From positions 248,001 to 312,000 of the forward strand of contig JAQZBR010000005.1 in the NCBI GenBank assembly GCA_029237775.1: a stretch of 64,000 nucleotides of DNA, written 5' to 3'. Of the stretch, positions 1-8,172 are shown piece by piece. Each line of letters begins with the position of its first letter. Positions within the stretch are counted from its first letter, which is position 1. The translations under genes and the position numbers were made by a program. The notes under the pieces were generated by a model. The model saw nothing but the letters and a program-made list of their open reading frames with translations. It was not told where the DNA came from and did not search any database. This stretch comes from Bacteroidota bacterium (GTDB lineage Bacteria > Bacteroidota > Bacteroidia > 2-12-FULL-35-15).

Positions 1-2
1 GT

Positions 3-152
3 CATACGGTTTTCGGACATGTTGTAACCGGACAGGAGGTTGTGAATGCAATACAACAAAATGATACAATCATCAAAGTAAAGATCATCCGTAAAGGAAA
101 AGCCGCTAAAAAATTCAAAGCGGATAAGGTTTTTACGGAGCTGAATAAGTAG
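3..152 (+). CDS. Cyclophilin-type peptidyl-prolyl isomerase, C-terminal fragment
   Basis: The window opens inside this gene; 49 codons and a TAG stop are visible. The fragment reads HTVFGHVVTGQEVVNAI, which matches the conserved end of cyclophilin-type PPIases (the FG.V..G..VV..I block), followed by a lysine-rich tail ending in TELNK. Cyclophilins catalyse cis-trans isomerisation of Xaa-Pro bonds and act as folding helpers. Whether this one is cytoplasmic, periplasmic or a lipoprotein cannot be told because the N-terminus lies outside the window. Confidence 0.85.
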   Translation, partial: HTVFGHVVTGQEVVNAIQQNDTIIKVKIIRKGKAAKKFKADKVFTELNK

Positions 153-397
153 TACTGCGTTAGGAGTCGGAAGAGCGGAGTTGGGAGTTAGTAGTTTGGG
201 AGTTCGAAGACAAACGCACGTTCTCGATACATTTTTTCTGAAAAGGAAAAAACACTCGAACTGACATTCGCACACATCGATCAGAAGATCATTATTCGCT
301 GATTCGGTTTCGCAAAACACAGATTCGTAAATTCGTATCAATTCGGTATCCGTACCACCTCTTCGTAGATTCGTAAAGATTAGTAAATTCGTAGATA
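153..397. repeat. Intergenic spacer with degenerate short repeats
   Basis: No gene is seen here. The first part (about 158-215) is a run of imperfect GGAGT/TAGTTTGGGAGTTCG-like units. The last part (about 300-395) repeats ATTCGTAAATTCGTA-like and GATTCGTAAAG-like units. Similar but different quasi-repeats fill several other spacers of this window, so this seems to be a genome-wide style of intergenic DNA rather than a single element. No promoter consensus stands out. Confidence 0.5.
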
Positions 398-667
398 ATG
401 CAAGCAACAGTAGAAATATCCATGTACGCCCTTGAAGATGGCTACGAACAAAAAGTGATTGATTTCATTCAGCGCGTGAAGCGCAATAAAAATATACGTG
501 TTGAAGTTAACGGACTTAGCACTCAGCTTTTCGGAGAGTATGATGAACTGATGGATCTATTAAAAAATGAAATGAGGTCATCCTTTGAAAACGGAAAAGC
601 TGTATTTCTGGTAAAGCTGGCGGGAAGCGAGCTGACAAAAGAAAAGCTACCCGATGTGTTGAAATAA
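398..667 (+). CDS. YkoF/thiamine-binding-like small protein
   Basis: This 89-residue protein begins with an EISMYALEDGYEQKVIDFIQ stretch followed by STQLFGEYDELM. That combination (EISMYPL..GYE..I..FI, then STQ..GEYD) is what I know from the YkoF/thiamine-binding (MTH1187/YkoF superfamily) proteins, ferredoxin-like folds that bind thiamine or hydroxymethylpyrimidine. The length fits a single ferredoxin-like domain; YkoF proper has two. No signal peptide is present, so it is probably cytoplasmic. No thiamine genes lie nearby, so the ligand is inferred from family resemblance only. Confidence 0.65.
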   Translation: MQATVEISMYALEDGYEQKVIDFIQRVKRNKNIRVEVNGLSTQLFGEYDELMDLLKNEMRSSFENGKAVFLVKLAGSELTKEKLPDVLK

Positions 668-709
668 AAACGGCACGATTATTTACCTCTTTGTTACAAA
701 CAAAAACCT

Positions 710-1276
710 ATGAAAAAGATCATTCTTTCACTTTTTTTAATAGCAACAGTGATATTCCTTTCTTTTAAAACTCCGGGAGCCGTTGGCAAAATGTTTCCTG
801 ATATAAGCTGTGAAAACTATGAAGGAAAAATGGTAAATATCCCAACGGATACCAAAGGGAAATACACTTTAATAGCAATGGCTTTCAGTACTGCCGCGGA
901 AGATGATTTAAAAACCTGGATCAATCCTGTCTATAATAAATTCATTGGAAAACTGGATGCTTCGCAGGCTGATGTTTTTGACGTGAGCTACGATTACGAC
1001 ATCAATCTATATTTCATCCCAATGTTTACAGGTGCGAACCAGCTTGCAAGCAAATCCTCAAAGGAAAAGATCAAGGAGAAGACTGATAAAGAACTATACC
1101 CTTATTTGCTGTTTTATGACGGAGGCAAAACATATAAAGAAGAACTTGATTTTCAGAAAAGAGATATTCCTTATTTCTTCGTTCTGGATAAAACCGGAAA
1201 GGTTGCTTACACTACCTCAGGGAAATACGATGATAAGAAAATGGAAAAGATCCTTGATATTATCGAGGAAAATTAA
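710..1276 (+). CDS. Secreted thioredoxin-fold-like protein of unknown function
   Basis: This 188-residue protein has an N-terminal hydrophobic signal segment (residues 1-20, KKIILSLFLIATVIFLSF). The layout after it resembles thioredoxin/ATP10-like folds: a GKMFPDISCENYEGK opening, a KGKYTLIAMAFST strand, and a late PYFFVLDKTGKVAYTTSGKY segment that looks like the strand-turn after the cis-proline. No CxxC redox pair is visible, so disulfide chemistry is unlikely. It ends with a 4-base convergent overlap with the DUF6495-like gene on the other strand. The fold assignment is an inference from pattern, not a family match. Confidence 0.5.
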   Translation: MKKIILSLFLIATVIFLSFKTPGAVGKMFPDISCENYEGKMVNIPTDTKGKYTLIAMAFSTAAEDDLKTWINPVYNKFIGKLDASQADVFDVSYDYDINLYFIPMFTGANQLASKSSKEKIKEKTDKELYPYLLFYDGGKTYKEELDFQKRDIPYFFVLDKTGKVAYTTSGKYDDKKMEKILDIIEEN

Positions 1277-1740
1277 GCCATTGAGCTTAGTAATCTAAAA
1301 AGCTTATCATCGGTGATCAGGCAGCCCGTCTGGAGCAATTCAAAAACTTCAAGCTGTTTTTCTTTTTCATATTTTCGTTCGGAGCGGATAATATTTACTG
1401 AAGCATTGTCGGCTTCATTCCATTGCTTCATAACCGCATCTGAAGTAAGATCCAGATGACTATTATCTTTTACACGTAAACCGATTAACTGTACATTCTC
1501 TGCTGCGAAATGAAACAGATTCAGAGACTTGGCATCGCGGTATTCAAGATAATTTATTTTACTCAACACCTTATCGTACACCACGTCACTGAACACATCT
1601 ATCAGTTCATTTGCTTTATCATTTTCATTCTGCTTCATTTTCTCCCAATCCGGCCCGGTAATTTGTGCCGATGCAAGAAAGTTGATAAAGTCAGCCTCCA
1701 GGGCTTTCAACTCTTCAGGTGTAAGTCTTTTGTATTTCAT
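1273..1740 (-). CDS. DUF6495-like conserved protein
   Basis: This 155-residue cytoplasmic protein starts MKYKRLTPEELKALEADFI and contains DWEKMK, FSDVVYDKVLSKINYLEYRD and a late CLITDDKLFRLL segment. I associate this layout with the Bacteroidota-restricted DUF6495 family. The reading frame stays open 21 codons upstream to 1803, but the family-typical start MKY.RLTPEEL is at 1740, so that start is preferred. Function is unknown. It is convergent with the preceding secreted protein and overlaps its stop. Confidence 0.6.
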   Translation of the reverse strand: MKYKRLTPEELKALEADFINFLASAQITGPDWEKMKQNENDKANELIDVFSDVVYDKVLSKINYLEYRDAKSLNLFHFAAENVQLIGLRVKDNSHLDLTSDAVMKQWNEADNASVNIIRSERKYEKEKQLEVFELLQTGCLITDDKLFRLLSSMA

Positions 1741-1937
1741 GATTGATTTTTTTAAACCTATCTCTGCCGTCTGCGAGAATAAATCATTTTGATAATTGCA
1801 CAAAATTACGGTAATTCGTGTTTGGTTGATTGGTTAATTAGGGATTAGTTATTTAGACTTCTCCTAAATCATCTACCTATAGATTTTTTTGCTCTGGTGC
1901 CTCATTTAACCCATTTAACTTATTTAACTATTAACCA

Positions 1938-3182
1938 ATGACCATCAATCACACCGTTACCGAACGCTTCCTTAAATACGTTAAAATAGACACTCAAAGC
2001 GATCCGGAATCACCTACCTGTCCGTCAACCGAAAAACAAAAAGATCTTGCACGCGTGCTTGTTGCAGAAATGCTCGAAATGGGAATTAAGGATGCGCACA
2101 TGGATGAGAACGGATATGTTTATGGAACGATCGAAAGCAACACCTCCAAAAAAGTTCCTGTGATCTGCTTCTGTTCTCACATGGATACTTCTCCTGATTC
2201 ATCCGGAACGAACGTAAATCCGCAGTTACATTCAAAATATGATGGACGTGATATTCAACTCAAGAATGATCCGACTCAAATCATTCGTGTTAGTGAACAT
2301 CCCTCATTACTGAAACAAATCGGAAACGACATTATCACAACAGACGGAACAACGTTGCTGGGCGCGGATAATAAAGCGGGTGTCGCAGAGATCATGGACG
2401 CTGCACATCACCTGATGACAAATCCGTCTATAAAACATGGAACAATAAAAATATTATTTACCCCCGATGAAGAGATCGGACGTGGTGCTGACAAAGCCGA
2501 CCTTAAAAAAGTCGGAGCTGATTTCGGTTATACTGTTGATGGCGAAGAACTCGGACATCTGGAGAACGAAACATTTTCCGCTGACGGAGTGACGATCACC
2601 ATCAATGGTGTAAGCACACATCCCGGTTTTGCAAAAAACAAAATGCAAAGCGCGATAAAAATAGCAAGTGAAATTGTTGCCGCTTTGCCAAAGGATAAAA
2701 TGAGTCCGGAAAGCACCGAGAAGAAAGAACCATTCATTCATCCTGTAAGTATTTCAGGGGGAATTGAAAAAACAGTTCTCCAATTTATCATTCGCGCATT
2801 TGATGAAGAGACATTGAAGATCCAGGAAGATTTTTTAAAAGAGCTTACAAAACAAGTTATTGCATCTTATCCTAAATCCACATTCGATTTTGTTGTTAAA
2901 GAGCAATACAGAAACATGAAGCAGGTGCTTGATAAAAATCCTGAGATCGTGAGTTATGCCTTGGAGGCAATCAAACGTGCAGGAGTTGAACCTGTACTCT
3001 CAAGCATTCGCGGGGGAACTGACGGATCGCGCTTTTCATACATGGGACTACCTTGTCCGAATATTTTTGCCGGAGAACATGCATTCCATTCAAAACTGGA
3101 ATGGGTGTCCGTTCAGGACATGGAAAAAGCTGTTGCTACTATTGTTAACCTTGCAATGATCTGGGAGGAGAATTCTAAATAA
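1938..3182 (+). CDS. pepT: Peptidase T (tripeptide aminopeptidase)
   Basis: PepT is an M20-family zinc exopeptidase that removes the N-terminal residue of tripeptides in the cytoplasm. This 414-residue protein has the usual family length. Visible marks are the SHMDTSPD metal-binding segment near residue 82, TTLLGADNKAGVAEIMD with its bridging Asp, the catalytic TPDEEIGRGAD, VDGEELG, and the C-terminal RGGTDGSRFSYMGLPCPNIF and GEHAFHSKLEWV segments. The spacer upstream (about 1895-1937) has TTTAACCCATTTAACTTATTTAAC-like triplets. Five bases downstream begins the first of two DUF3592 genes, suggesting co-transcription. Confidence 0.95.
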   Translation: MTINHTVTERFLKYVKIDTQSDPESPTCPSTEKQKDLARVLVAEMLEMGIKDAHMDENGYVYGTIESNTSKKVPVICFCSHMDTSPDSSGTNVNPQLHSKYDGRDIQLKNDPTQIIRVSEHPSLLKQIGNDIITTDGTTLLGADNKAGVAEIMDAAHHLMTNPSIKHGTIKILFTPDEEIGRGADKADLKKVGADFGYTVDGEELGHLENETFSADGVTITINGVSTHPGFAKNKMQSAIKIASEIVAALPKDKMSPESTEKKEPFIHPVSISGGIEKTVLQFIIRAFDEETLKIQEDFLKELTKQVIASYPKSTFDFVVKEQYRNMKQVLDKNPEIVSYALEAIKRAGVEPVLSSIRGGTDGSRFSYMGLPCPNIFAGEHAFHSKLEWVSVQDMEKAVATIVNLAMIWEENSK

Positions 3183-3187
3183 ATAAA

Positions 3188-3685
3188 ATGAAATTTGGAT
3201 TCTGGTATATAGTTCTCTATCTCTTCTTTTTGACAATGGCTGTTGCTGCTTTGGCAGGAGGTATATCGGTTCTTTACAAAACCTTCGATCTTAAATATAA
3301 TGGCGTGTATGCCACAGCTACTATCACCGATTGGAGAACAAGCAGCACATCCCTTCACGACCGCAACAACGGCTCAACTGTCACTAACGATGGAAGCAGC
3401 TACTTTCCGATAGTCACATTTGAAATCAATAAAAGAAAATTATCTGTCGCCACCCGTTCTGCTGCAGACAATGACCCTGTCGCAATTGGAGATAATGTTG
3501 GTATCGTTTATAGAAAATCTGATCCGTATTACGTGGAGCTGCAGCAGCATATATCAGGGAGCTTTATTGCAGGAGGCGTTTGTCTCTTCATTGGATTAAT
3601 ATTCACTTCCATAATTGGAATATTCGGATACAAAGCATGGAAAAATCGTAGTCTTAAACAGGGTACATCCGATCAATTAAACTAA
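3188..3685 (+). CDS. DUF3592-type membrane protein (copy 1)
   Basis: This 165-residue protein has one N-terminal membrane segment (about residues 8-30) and one near the C-terminus (about 125-150), with a soluble loop of beta character between them. The loop holds ATATITDW, YFPIVTFEIN and VGIVYRKSDPYYVEL, the layout of DUF3592 proteins. The gene starts five bases after pepT and is followed 12 bases later by a paralogue of the same architecture. Function is unknown. The pairing suggests a tandem duplication, and the short spacings suggest one operon with pepT. Confidence 0.65.
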   Translation: MKFGFWYIVLYLFFLTMAVAALAGGISVLYKTFDLKYNGVYATATITDWRTSSTSLHDRNNGSTVTNDGSSYFPIVTFEINKRKLSVATRSAADNDPVAIGDNVGIVYRKSDPYYVELQQHISGSFIAGGVCLFIGLIFTSIIGIFGYKAWKNRSLKQGTSDQLN

Positions 3686-3697
3686 ATTAAGTTTCTT

Positions 3698-4189
3698 ATG
3701 AAAGGCTTCTGGCTATGGTTATTTATGTCACTTCTACTTGCCCTAAGTATCGGTGGTGTAATTGGAGGAAGTATGCTTCTTTTCAAAAACATAGAGCTTA
3801 GAATACTCGGAGAAAAAACAACGGGAACAATAGTTGACTGGGAGAGTAGCTCTTCATTAACCGATCTTGACTATAAAAATCAAAAACGGATCCATTACTA
3901 TCCTGTTGTAGCTTATACGGTGAACGGTAAGGAATATGTAGTGAGGTCACATTCATCTGCAGATAAGATAAAAAAAGGAAAAGGTGATGAAGTGGAAATC
4001 CTATACAGGCCAACCCAGCCGGAATATTTTGTCCTGAAACTACAAATGAAAGAGGATCTCATTGCCGGTATTGCATGCCTTTTCATTGGCGGCATCTTTA
4101 CTACAATAATATCGCTGGTTATTATTTCCTCCATAAAAGAGTGGAAGGAAAAGCGCACGAAGCTAAAAGCTGAAAAATTAAAATTCTAA
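3698..4189 (+). CDS. DUF3592-type membrane protein (copy 2)
   Basis: This 163-residue protein is a paralogue of the preceding gene: an N-terminal membrane segment (about residues 5-28), an extracytoplasmic-type loop with TTGTIVDWESSSS, YYPVVAYTVNGKEYVV and VEILYRPTQPEYFVL, and a C-terminal membrane segment (about 120-145) followed by a lysine-rich tail. The loop motifs match DUF3592. Substrate and role are unknown. It appears co-transcribed with pepT and copy 1. Confidence 0.65.
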   Translation: MKGFWLWLFMSLLLALSIGGVIGGSMLLFKNIELRILGEKTTGTIVDWESSSSLTDLDYKNQKRIHYYPVVAYTVNGKEYVVRSHSSADKIKKGKGDEVEILYRPTQPEYFVLKLQMKEDLIAGIACLFIGGIFTTIISLVIISSIKEWKEKRTKLKAEKLKF

Positions 4190-4225
4190 TGCAAAAAAAA
4201 AATTAAATAGTATGGAATATTAAAA

Positions 4226-4861
4226 ATGCATGCATCTCCATTTAAAAAAATCTCAAAAATGGAAGATCAGAAAAATTTAAACATCAGCATTCCGAAACCA
4301 TGTCATGAAGACTGGAACAAAATGACTCCTAACGAAAGAGGTGCGTTTTGCGGCAAGTGTGCAAAAACCGTTGTCGACTTTACAAAGAAATCCACGAAAG
4401 AAATCCAGATTTTTTTTCAGGGACGATCAGAAAAGAAAACATGCGGCCGATTTCTCTCAACACAATTGAACTCTCCGACAAAATCCATAGATCTCGTAAT
4501 CCCTCTTAATCTTCTCCCACGAAACCTCACATTCAATAAAGCATTTGCTTTTGCACTATTCATAACATTCGGAACTGCATTATTCAGCTGCAGTACGCAA
4601 AAAGGAGAAGTTGTTGGTAAGATAGCGGTAACAGACACCTCACATTCTGTTCAACGTACAACAACTGCTAATGGCCCGGATAGTTCAACGCATATGATAA
4701 ATGGTGAAGCTGTACCTCTAAAATGCACCTTGCAAAAAGGAGATGTTGATATAAGCCCGATGCTCGGTGAGGTTACAATACCGAATGATACTATTCAACA
4801 GGAAATTGATTCGGTAAACTCAGGAAATATTAAAACAGGAGAATTAAAAATTCAGAAATAA
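4226..4861 (+). CDS. Membrane-anchored protein with an N-terminal cysteine-motif domain
   Basis: This 211-residue protein has three parts. An N-terminal cytoplasmic domain (about 17-80) carries ISIPKPCHEDW and FCGKCAKTVVDFT, an arrangement I have seen in many Bacteroidota hypothetical proteins; the CxxC could bind metal. A hydrophobic segment (about 105-120, AFALFITFGTALFSC) follows. The C-terminal part is probably exported and rich in Thr/Ser. The first ATG is at 4226, but an internal ATG at 4259 (MEDQKNLNIS) is a likely true start because the conserved domain begins just after it. No function can be assigned. Confidence 0.55.
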   Translation: MHASPFKKISKMEDQKNLNISIPKPCHEDWNKMTPNERGAFCGKCAKTVVDFTKKSTKEIQIFFQGRSEKKTCGRFLSTQLNSPTKSIDLVIPLNLLPRNLTFNKAFAFALFITFGTALFSCSTQKGEVVGKIAVTDTSHSVQRTTTANGPDSSTHMINGEAVPLKCTLQKGDVDISPMLGEVTIPNDTIQQEIDSVNSGNIKTGELKIQK

Positions 4862-4900
4862 AAAAAATCCCTGATGATTTTATCATCAGGGATTTTTTTT
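4862..4900. terminator. Bidirectional rho-independent terminator
   Basis: A perfect stem ATCCCTGATGA/TCATCAGGGAT with a short loop is flanked by an A-run on the left and a T-run on the right. It lies between the convergent cysteine-motif gene and the HU gene and can serve both. Confidence 0.85.
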
Positions 4901-4914
4901 GAACGTTGACAATA

Positions 4915-5190
4915 CTATTTGTTAACTATCTTAGCTAATTCAGCGCCAGCTTTAAACTTAGCAACTTTCTTAGCAGCAATTTTAATTGCTTTTCCAGTTT
5001 GTGGGTTACGTCCGTTACGTGCAGCTCTTTTAGAAACTGAGAAAGATCCGAAACCTACTAAAGCAACTCTGTCGCCTTTTTTAAGCGCTTTTGAAGTTGC
5101 AGTAACAAATGCATCTAATGCTCTTTGTGAATCAGCTTTTGTCAATTTTGACTCAGCTGCAATTGCGTCAACTAATTCTGCTTTGTTCAT
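4915..5190 (-). CDS. HU-family DNA-binding protein
   Basis: This 91-residue histone-like protein bends and compacts DNA in the nucleoid as a dimer. It has the full HU layout: MNKAELVDAIAAESKLTKAD helix-turn-helix dimerisation region, GFGSFSVSKRAARNGRNPQTG leading into the DNA-binding arm with the conserved RNPQTG tip, and a C-terminal FKAGAELAKIVN helix. The length is standard. It appears monocistronic, with a shared terminator downstream and about 220 bases of non-coding DNA upstream. Confidence 0.95.
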   Translation of the reverse strand: MNKAELVDAIAAESKLTKADSQRALDAFVTATSKALKKGDRVALVGFGSFSVSKRAARNGRNPQTGKAIKIAAKKVAKFKAGAELAKIVNK

Positions 5191-5413
5191 TTTGTTTTTT
5201 GTTTTTTGGGTTAAACATTAATTTATATGACTAATGTATAACAGAAACCTTATACAAAGCAAGTTTTATTCGTTATTTTTCAAAAAATAGTAATAATTAG
5301 GCGTATTCCGATAGAATTGAGGCTTGCAAACCCTTATTTACGTGCGCTCCGGAAATTCCGAATTCCCCTTTCCTGCTTTTAGAAAAAGTATATTTTTACA
5401 AAAAACAAAGAAC

Positions 5414-5599
5414 ATGTCCTCCGATTCTAATCAAGACAATATAAAAAACTCTGATGAAGAGTTGCCGAAAAATTACGAAGTGACTGCACAAGGTTCGCTC
5501 GGACTGCTTGCTTTAGGAGCTGTTGGAATAAAAGCCTGGAGAAAAAAAAGGAAAGAAGAAGAAGAAAAGCAATTGAAAACAAAAAAAGAAAATGAGTAA
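5414..5599 (+). CDS. Micro-ORF coupled to the phosphodiesterase fusion gene
   Basis: This 61-residue protein has an acidic N-terminus, one short hydrophobic segment (GSLGLLALGAVGIKAW, about residues 27-43) and a strongly basic/acidic tail (KKRKEEEEKQLK). The frame is open back to 5324, but the ATG at 5414 follows a TATATTTT promoter-like element at 5391 and gives a compact protein, so it is preferred. Its last 8 bases overlap the start of the large fusion gene, which implies translational coupling. It could be a small membrane anchor or partner for that enzyme; this is inference. I recognise no family. Confidence 0.5.
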   Translation: MSSDSNQDNIKNSDEELPKNYEVTAQGSLGLLALGAVGIKAWRKKRKEEEEKQLKTKKENE

Positions 5600-8129
5600 A
5601 CGACTCGCTAAGAAAGTGCTTGTGATCGGATGGGATGCTGCCGACTGGAAAATTATACATCCTTTGTTAGACGCAGGACTGATGCCTGCACTCGAAGGAT
5701 TGATCAACAAAGGCGCAATGGGAAAAATTGCTACCCTCGATCCTCCTTTGTCGCCAGTATTATGGACATCAATTGCAACAGGAAAGACCGCTGACAAACA
5801 TGGTATTCTTAATTTTGTGGAGCCGGATCCCGCCACTTCTGACTTAAGACCTGTTTCTGTTACATCAAGAAAGGTCAAAGCAATTTGGAATATTCTAACA
5901 CAGGAAGGTTTTAAAACCCATCTTGTTGGCTGGTGGCCAAGCCATCCGGCTGAGCCTATAAATGGTGTATGTGTGTCTAACTCTTTTCAAAAACAATCGA
6001 AAAAGCCTGACGAGCCGTGGACTATGCCCAAAGGCGCTGTTCATCCCAAAGACCTGGAGGAAGTTCTTGCGGAATACAGAATTGAATTAAGTGAGATCAC
6101 AAGCGCGATGCTGCTGCCTTTTGTGCCAGACGCAGCGAAGGTTGACCAGGAAAACGACAAGTCGTTATTTGCAATTGCAAATCATCTCGCTGAAGCGTCC
6201 TCCATTCATGCTGCTTCTACGTGGATCCTGGAAAACAAGGACTGGGATTTTATGGGTGTTTATTTCGACACAATCGATCATTTTTGTCATGGCTTCATGA
6301 AATATCATCCTCCGAAAATGGATGGTATTCCTCAGGAATATTTTGACTTATATAAGGATGTAATAAATAGTGCATACCGTTTCCAGGATATGATGCTGGA
6401 GCGAACATTGAAACTAGCCGGAGATGACGCCACTATAATATTATTATCCGACCACGGATTTCACTCGGATCATCTACGCCCGAAGAAGCTTCCAAAAGAG
6501 CCGATCGCGCCTGCACTTGAACACTCTCCTTATGGGATCATTTGTATGGCGGGACCAAACATACAGGAAGATGAACAGATCTTTGGCGCAACATTACTTG
6601 ACATTACACCAACTATCCTCACACTATTCGGTTTACCCCTTGGCAAAGATATGGACGGCAAACCGCTTCTGCAGGCTTTTAAGGAAGATGTAAAACCTGA
6701 ATACATAGAAAGCTGGGAATCTGTTCCCGGTGAATGCGGAATGCACCCTGCGGATATTCAGGAAGATCCATGGGCTGCACAGGAAGCCATGAATCAACTA
6801 ATTGAGCTTGGTTATGTTGAAGCGCCCGGTGAGAACAAACAAGAGCGGTTACAGAAAACCAGGAACGAAACAGACTTCATCCTCGCGAAAGTTTATGCGG
6901 GATCCAGACGAATGGAACCTGCAATTGAAATACTCGAACGCTTATATAAAGAAAATCCGGATGTCGCACGTTATGGGTTGAAGCTCGCACATTGTTATCA
7001 GGTAACACGTAATATCAAAGGTTTAAGAAAAACAATAGATGAGTTACGCGCAAAAAATCTCAAAGAGCTGCCACATCTTGATTTTCTTGAAGGCACCTTG
7101 CTCCTCTTCGAGAATAAGCCGCGCAAAGCACTACTTATGTTACAGGAAGCGGAGAAAAGCATTTCACACATGCCGAATCTCCATATACAGATCGGTAATG
7201 TTTACAATAAGATCAAGAGATGGGCGGATGCAGAACGTGCTTTCAAAACTGCGTTGGAGATTGACATGAACAATTCAGGAGCTTATCACGGACTGGCGAT
7301 CAGCTATCTCCGTCAGAAGGAATATGAGCTTGCAGCGGATGCTGCGTTCAACGCTATCGGCCTCTCCTATCATTTTCCGGAAGCACATTATCACCTTGGT
7401 GAGATCCTTTATCACATGAAGGAATACAAAAGTTCTTCTGAAGCATTTAATGTGGCCATCACCATGGTTCCCGGATTTAAGAAAGCGCATCAGTGGCTGA
7501 TCAAAATTTATGAGGAGCATCTCAACGAACCGGAAAAAGCTGAGCAATCAAAGAAGTTCATCAAGGATCAGATCAAAGGAAGTATAACAATTGTTTCCGG
7601 ACTCCCGCGTTCAGGAACTTCTATGATGATGCAAATGCTAAAAGCCGGAGGTATGCCGATCCTTACCGATGATCTCAGAGCCAACGATGACAACAATCCT
7701 AAAGGATATCTCGAATACGATGATGTAAAAAAACTCGCTAAAGATAAGTCCTGGCTTGTGAATGCAGAGGGGAAAGCGGTAAAGATCATTGCACAATTGC
7801 TTCAGCATTTACCGGACACCTATACTTATAAGATCATTTTTATGCAGCGGGACATGATCGAGATCCTTCAATCGCAGCAAAAGATGCTTGGAAAAAACAC
7901 TTCTGTTTTTCCGATGGGATTAGCGGATACATTCGCAAAGCAGCTTTCTAAAACGGAAAGCTGGCTTAACGGACAGCCGAATATGGAAGTGCTTTATGTT
8001 AATTATAAGGATGTCATTATGAACCCGGAAGAGCAGGCGGAAAATGTTAATGCCTTTCTAAGTGGCGATCTTGATATTCAAAAAATGAGTGAGGCTACCG
8101 ACAAAAAGCTATACCGGAACAAAAATTAG
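5592..8129 (+). CDS. Three-domain protein: phosphodiesterase/phosphatase, TPR, sulfotransferase
   Basis: This 845-residue protein fuses three modules. Residues 1-380 are an alkaline-phosphatase-superfamily phosphodiesterase/nucleotide pyrophosphatase-like domain with the metal-binding GWDAADW (Asp15), the nucleophile segment SPVLWTSIATGK (probable Thr59), DTIDHFCHGF near 226 and SDHGFHSDH near 286. Residues about 425-655 are TPR repeats (for example RWADAERAFKTALEIDMNN). Residues about 660-845 begin SITIVSGLPRSGTSMMMQML, the PAPS-binding 5' loop of sulfotransferases, followed by IIFMQRDMIEILQSQQKML. No signal peptide is seen, so it is probably cytoplasmic. It follows the 61-residue ORF with overlap. 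Substrates are unknown; the domain pairing suggests handling of a sulfated or phosphorylated molecule. Confidence 0.85.
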   Translation: MSKRLAKKVLVIGWDAADWKIIHPLLDAGLMPALEGLINKGAMGKIATLDPPLSPVLWTSIATGKTADKHGILNFVEPDPATSDLRPVSVTSRKVKAIWNILTQEGFKTHLVGWWPSHPAEPINGVCVSNSFQKQSKKPDEPWTMPKGAVHPKDLEEVLAEYRIELSEITSAMLLPFVPDAAKVDQENDKSLFAIANHLAEASSIHAASTWILENKDWDFMGVYFDTIDHFCHGFMKYHPPKMDGIPQEYFDLYKDVINSAYRFQDMMLERTLKLAGDDATIILLSDHGFHSDHLRPKKLPKEPIAPALEHSPYGIICMAGPNIQEDEQIFGATLLDITPTILTLFGLPLGKDMDGKPLLQAFKEDVKPEYIESWESVPGECGMHPADIQEDPWAAQEAMNQLIELGYVEAPGENKQERLQKTRNETDFILAKVYAGSRRMEPAIEILERLYKENPDVARYGLKLAHCYQVTRNIKGLRKTIDELRAKNLKELPHLDFLEGTLLLFENKPRKALLMLQEAEKSISHMPNLHIQIGNVYNKIKRWADAERAFKTALEIDMNNSGAYHGLAISYLRQKEYELAADAAFNAIGLSYHFPEAHYHLGEILYHMKEYKSSSEAFNVAITMVPGFKKAHQWLIKIYEEHLNEPEKAEQSKKFIKDQIKGSITIVSGLPRSGTSMMMQMLKAGGMPILTDDLRANDDNNPKGYLEYDDVKKLAKDKSWLVNAEGKAVKIIAQLLQHLPDTYTYKIIFMQRDMIEILQSQQKMLGKNTSVFPMGLADTFAKQLSKTESWLNGQPNMEVLYVNYKDVIMNPEEQAENVNAFLSGDLDIQKMSEATDKKLYRNKN

Positions 8130-8148
8130 CGCCATATTAAAAAAGTAT

Positions 8149-8156
8149 TATATTTG
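8149..8156 (+). promoter_or_regulatory. Bacteroidota -7 promoter element (TATATTTG)
   Basis: TATATTTG matches the Bacteroidota TAnnTTTG -7 consensus exactly and lies 16 bases before the ATG of the first T9SS cargo gene. The TTG -33 box is not clear. Confidence 0.55.
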
Positions 8157-8172
8157 AATTAAATTCATACAC

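Noticed and set aside
1032-1298. 88-residue frame within the thioredoxin-fold-like gene
   Set aside because: It overlaps another frame of a gene with signal peptide and better coding character.
4919-5221. 100-residue plus-strand frame across the HU gene
   Set aside because: It is antisense to a well-supported HU gene and has no recognisable domain.
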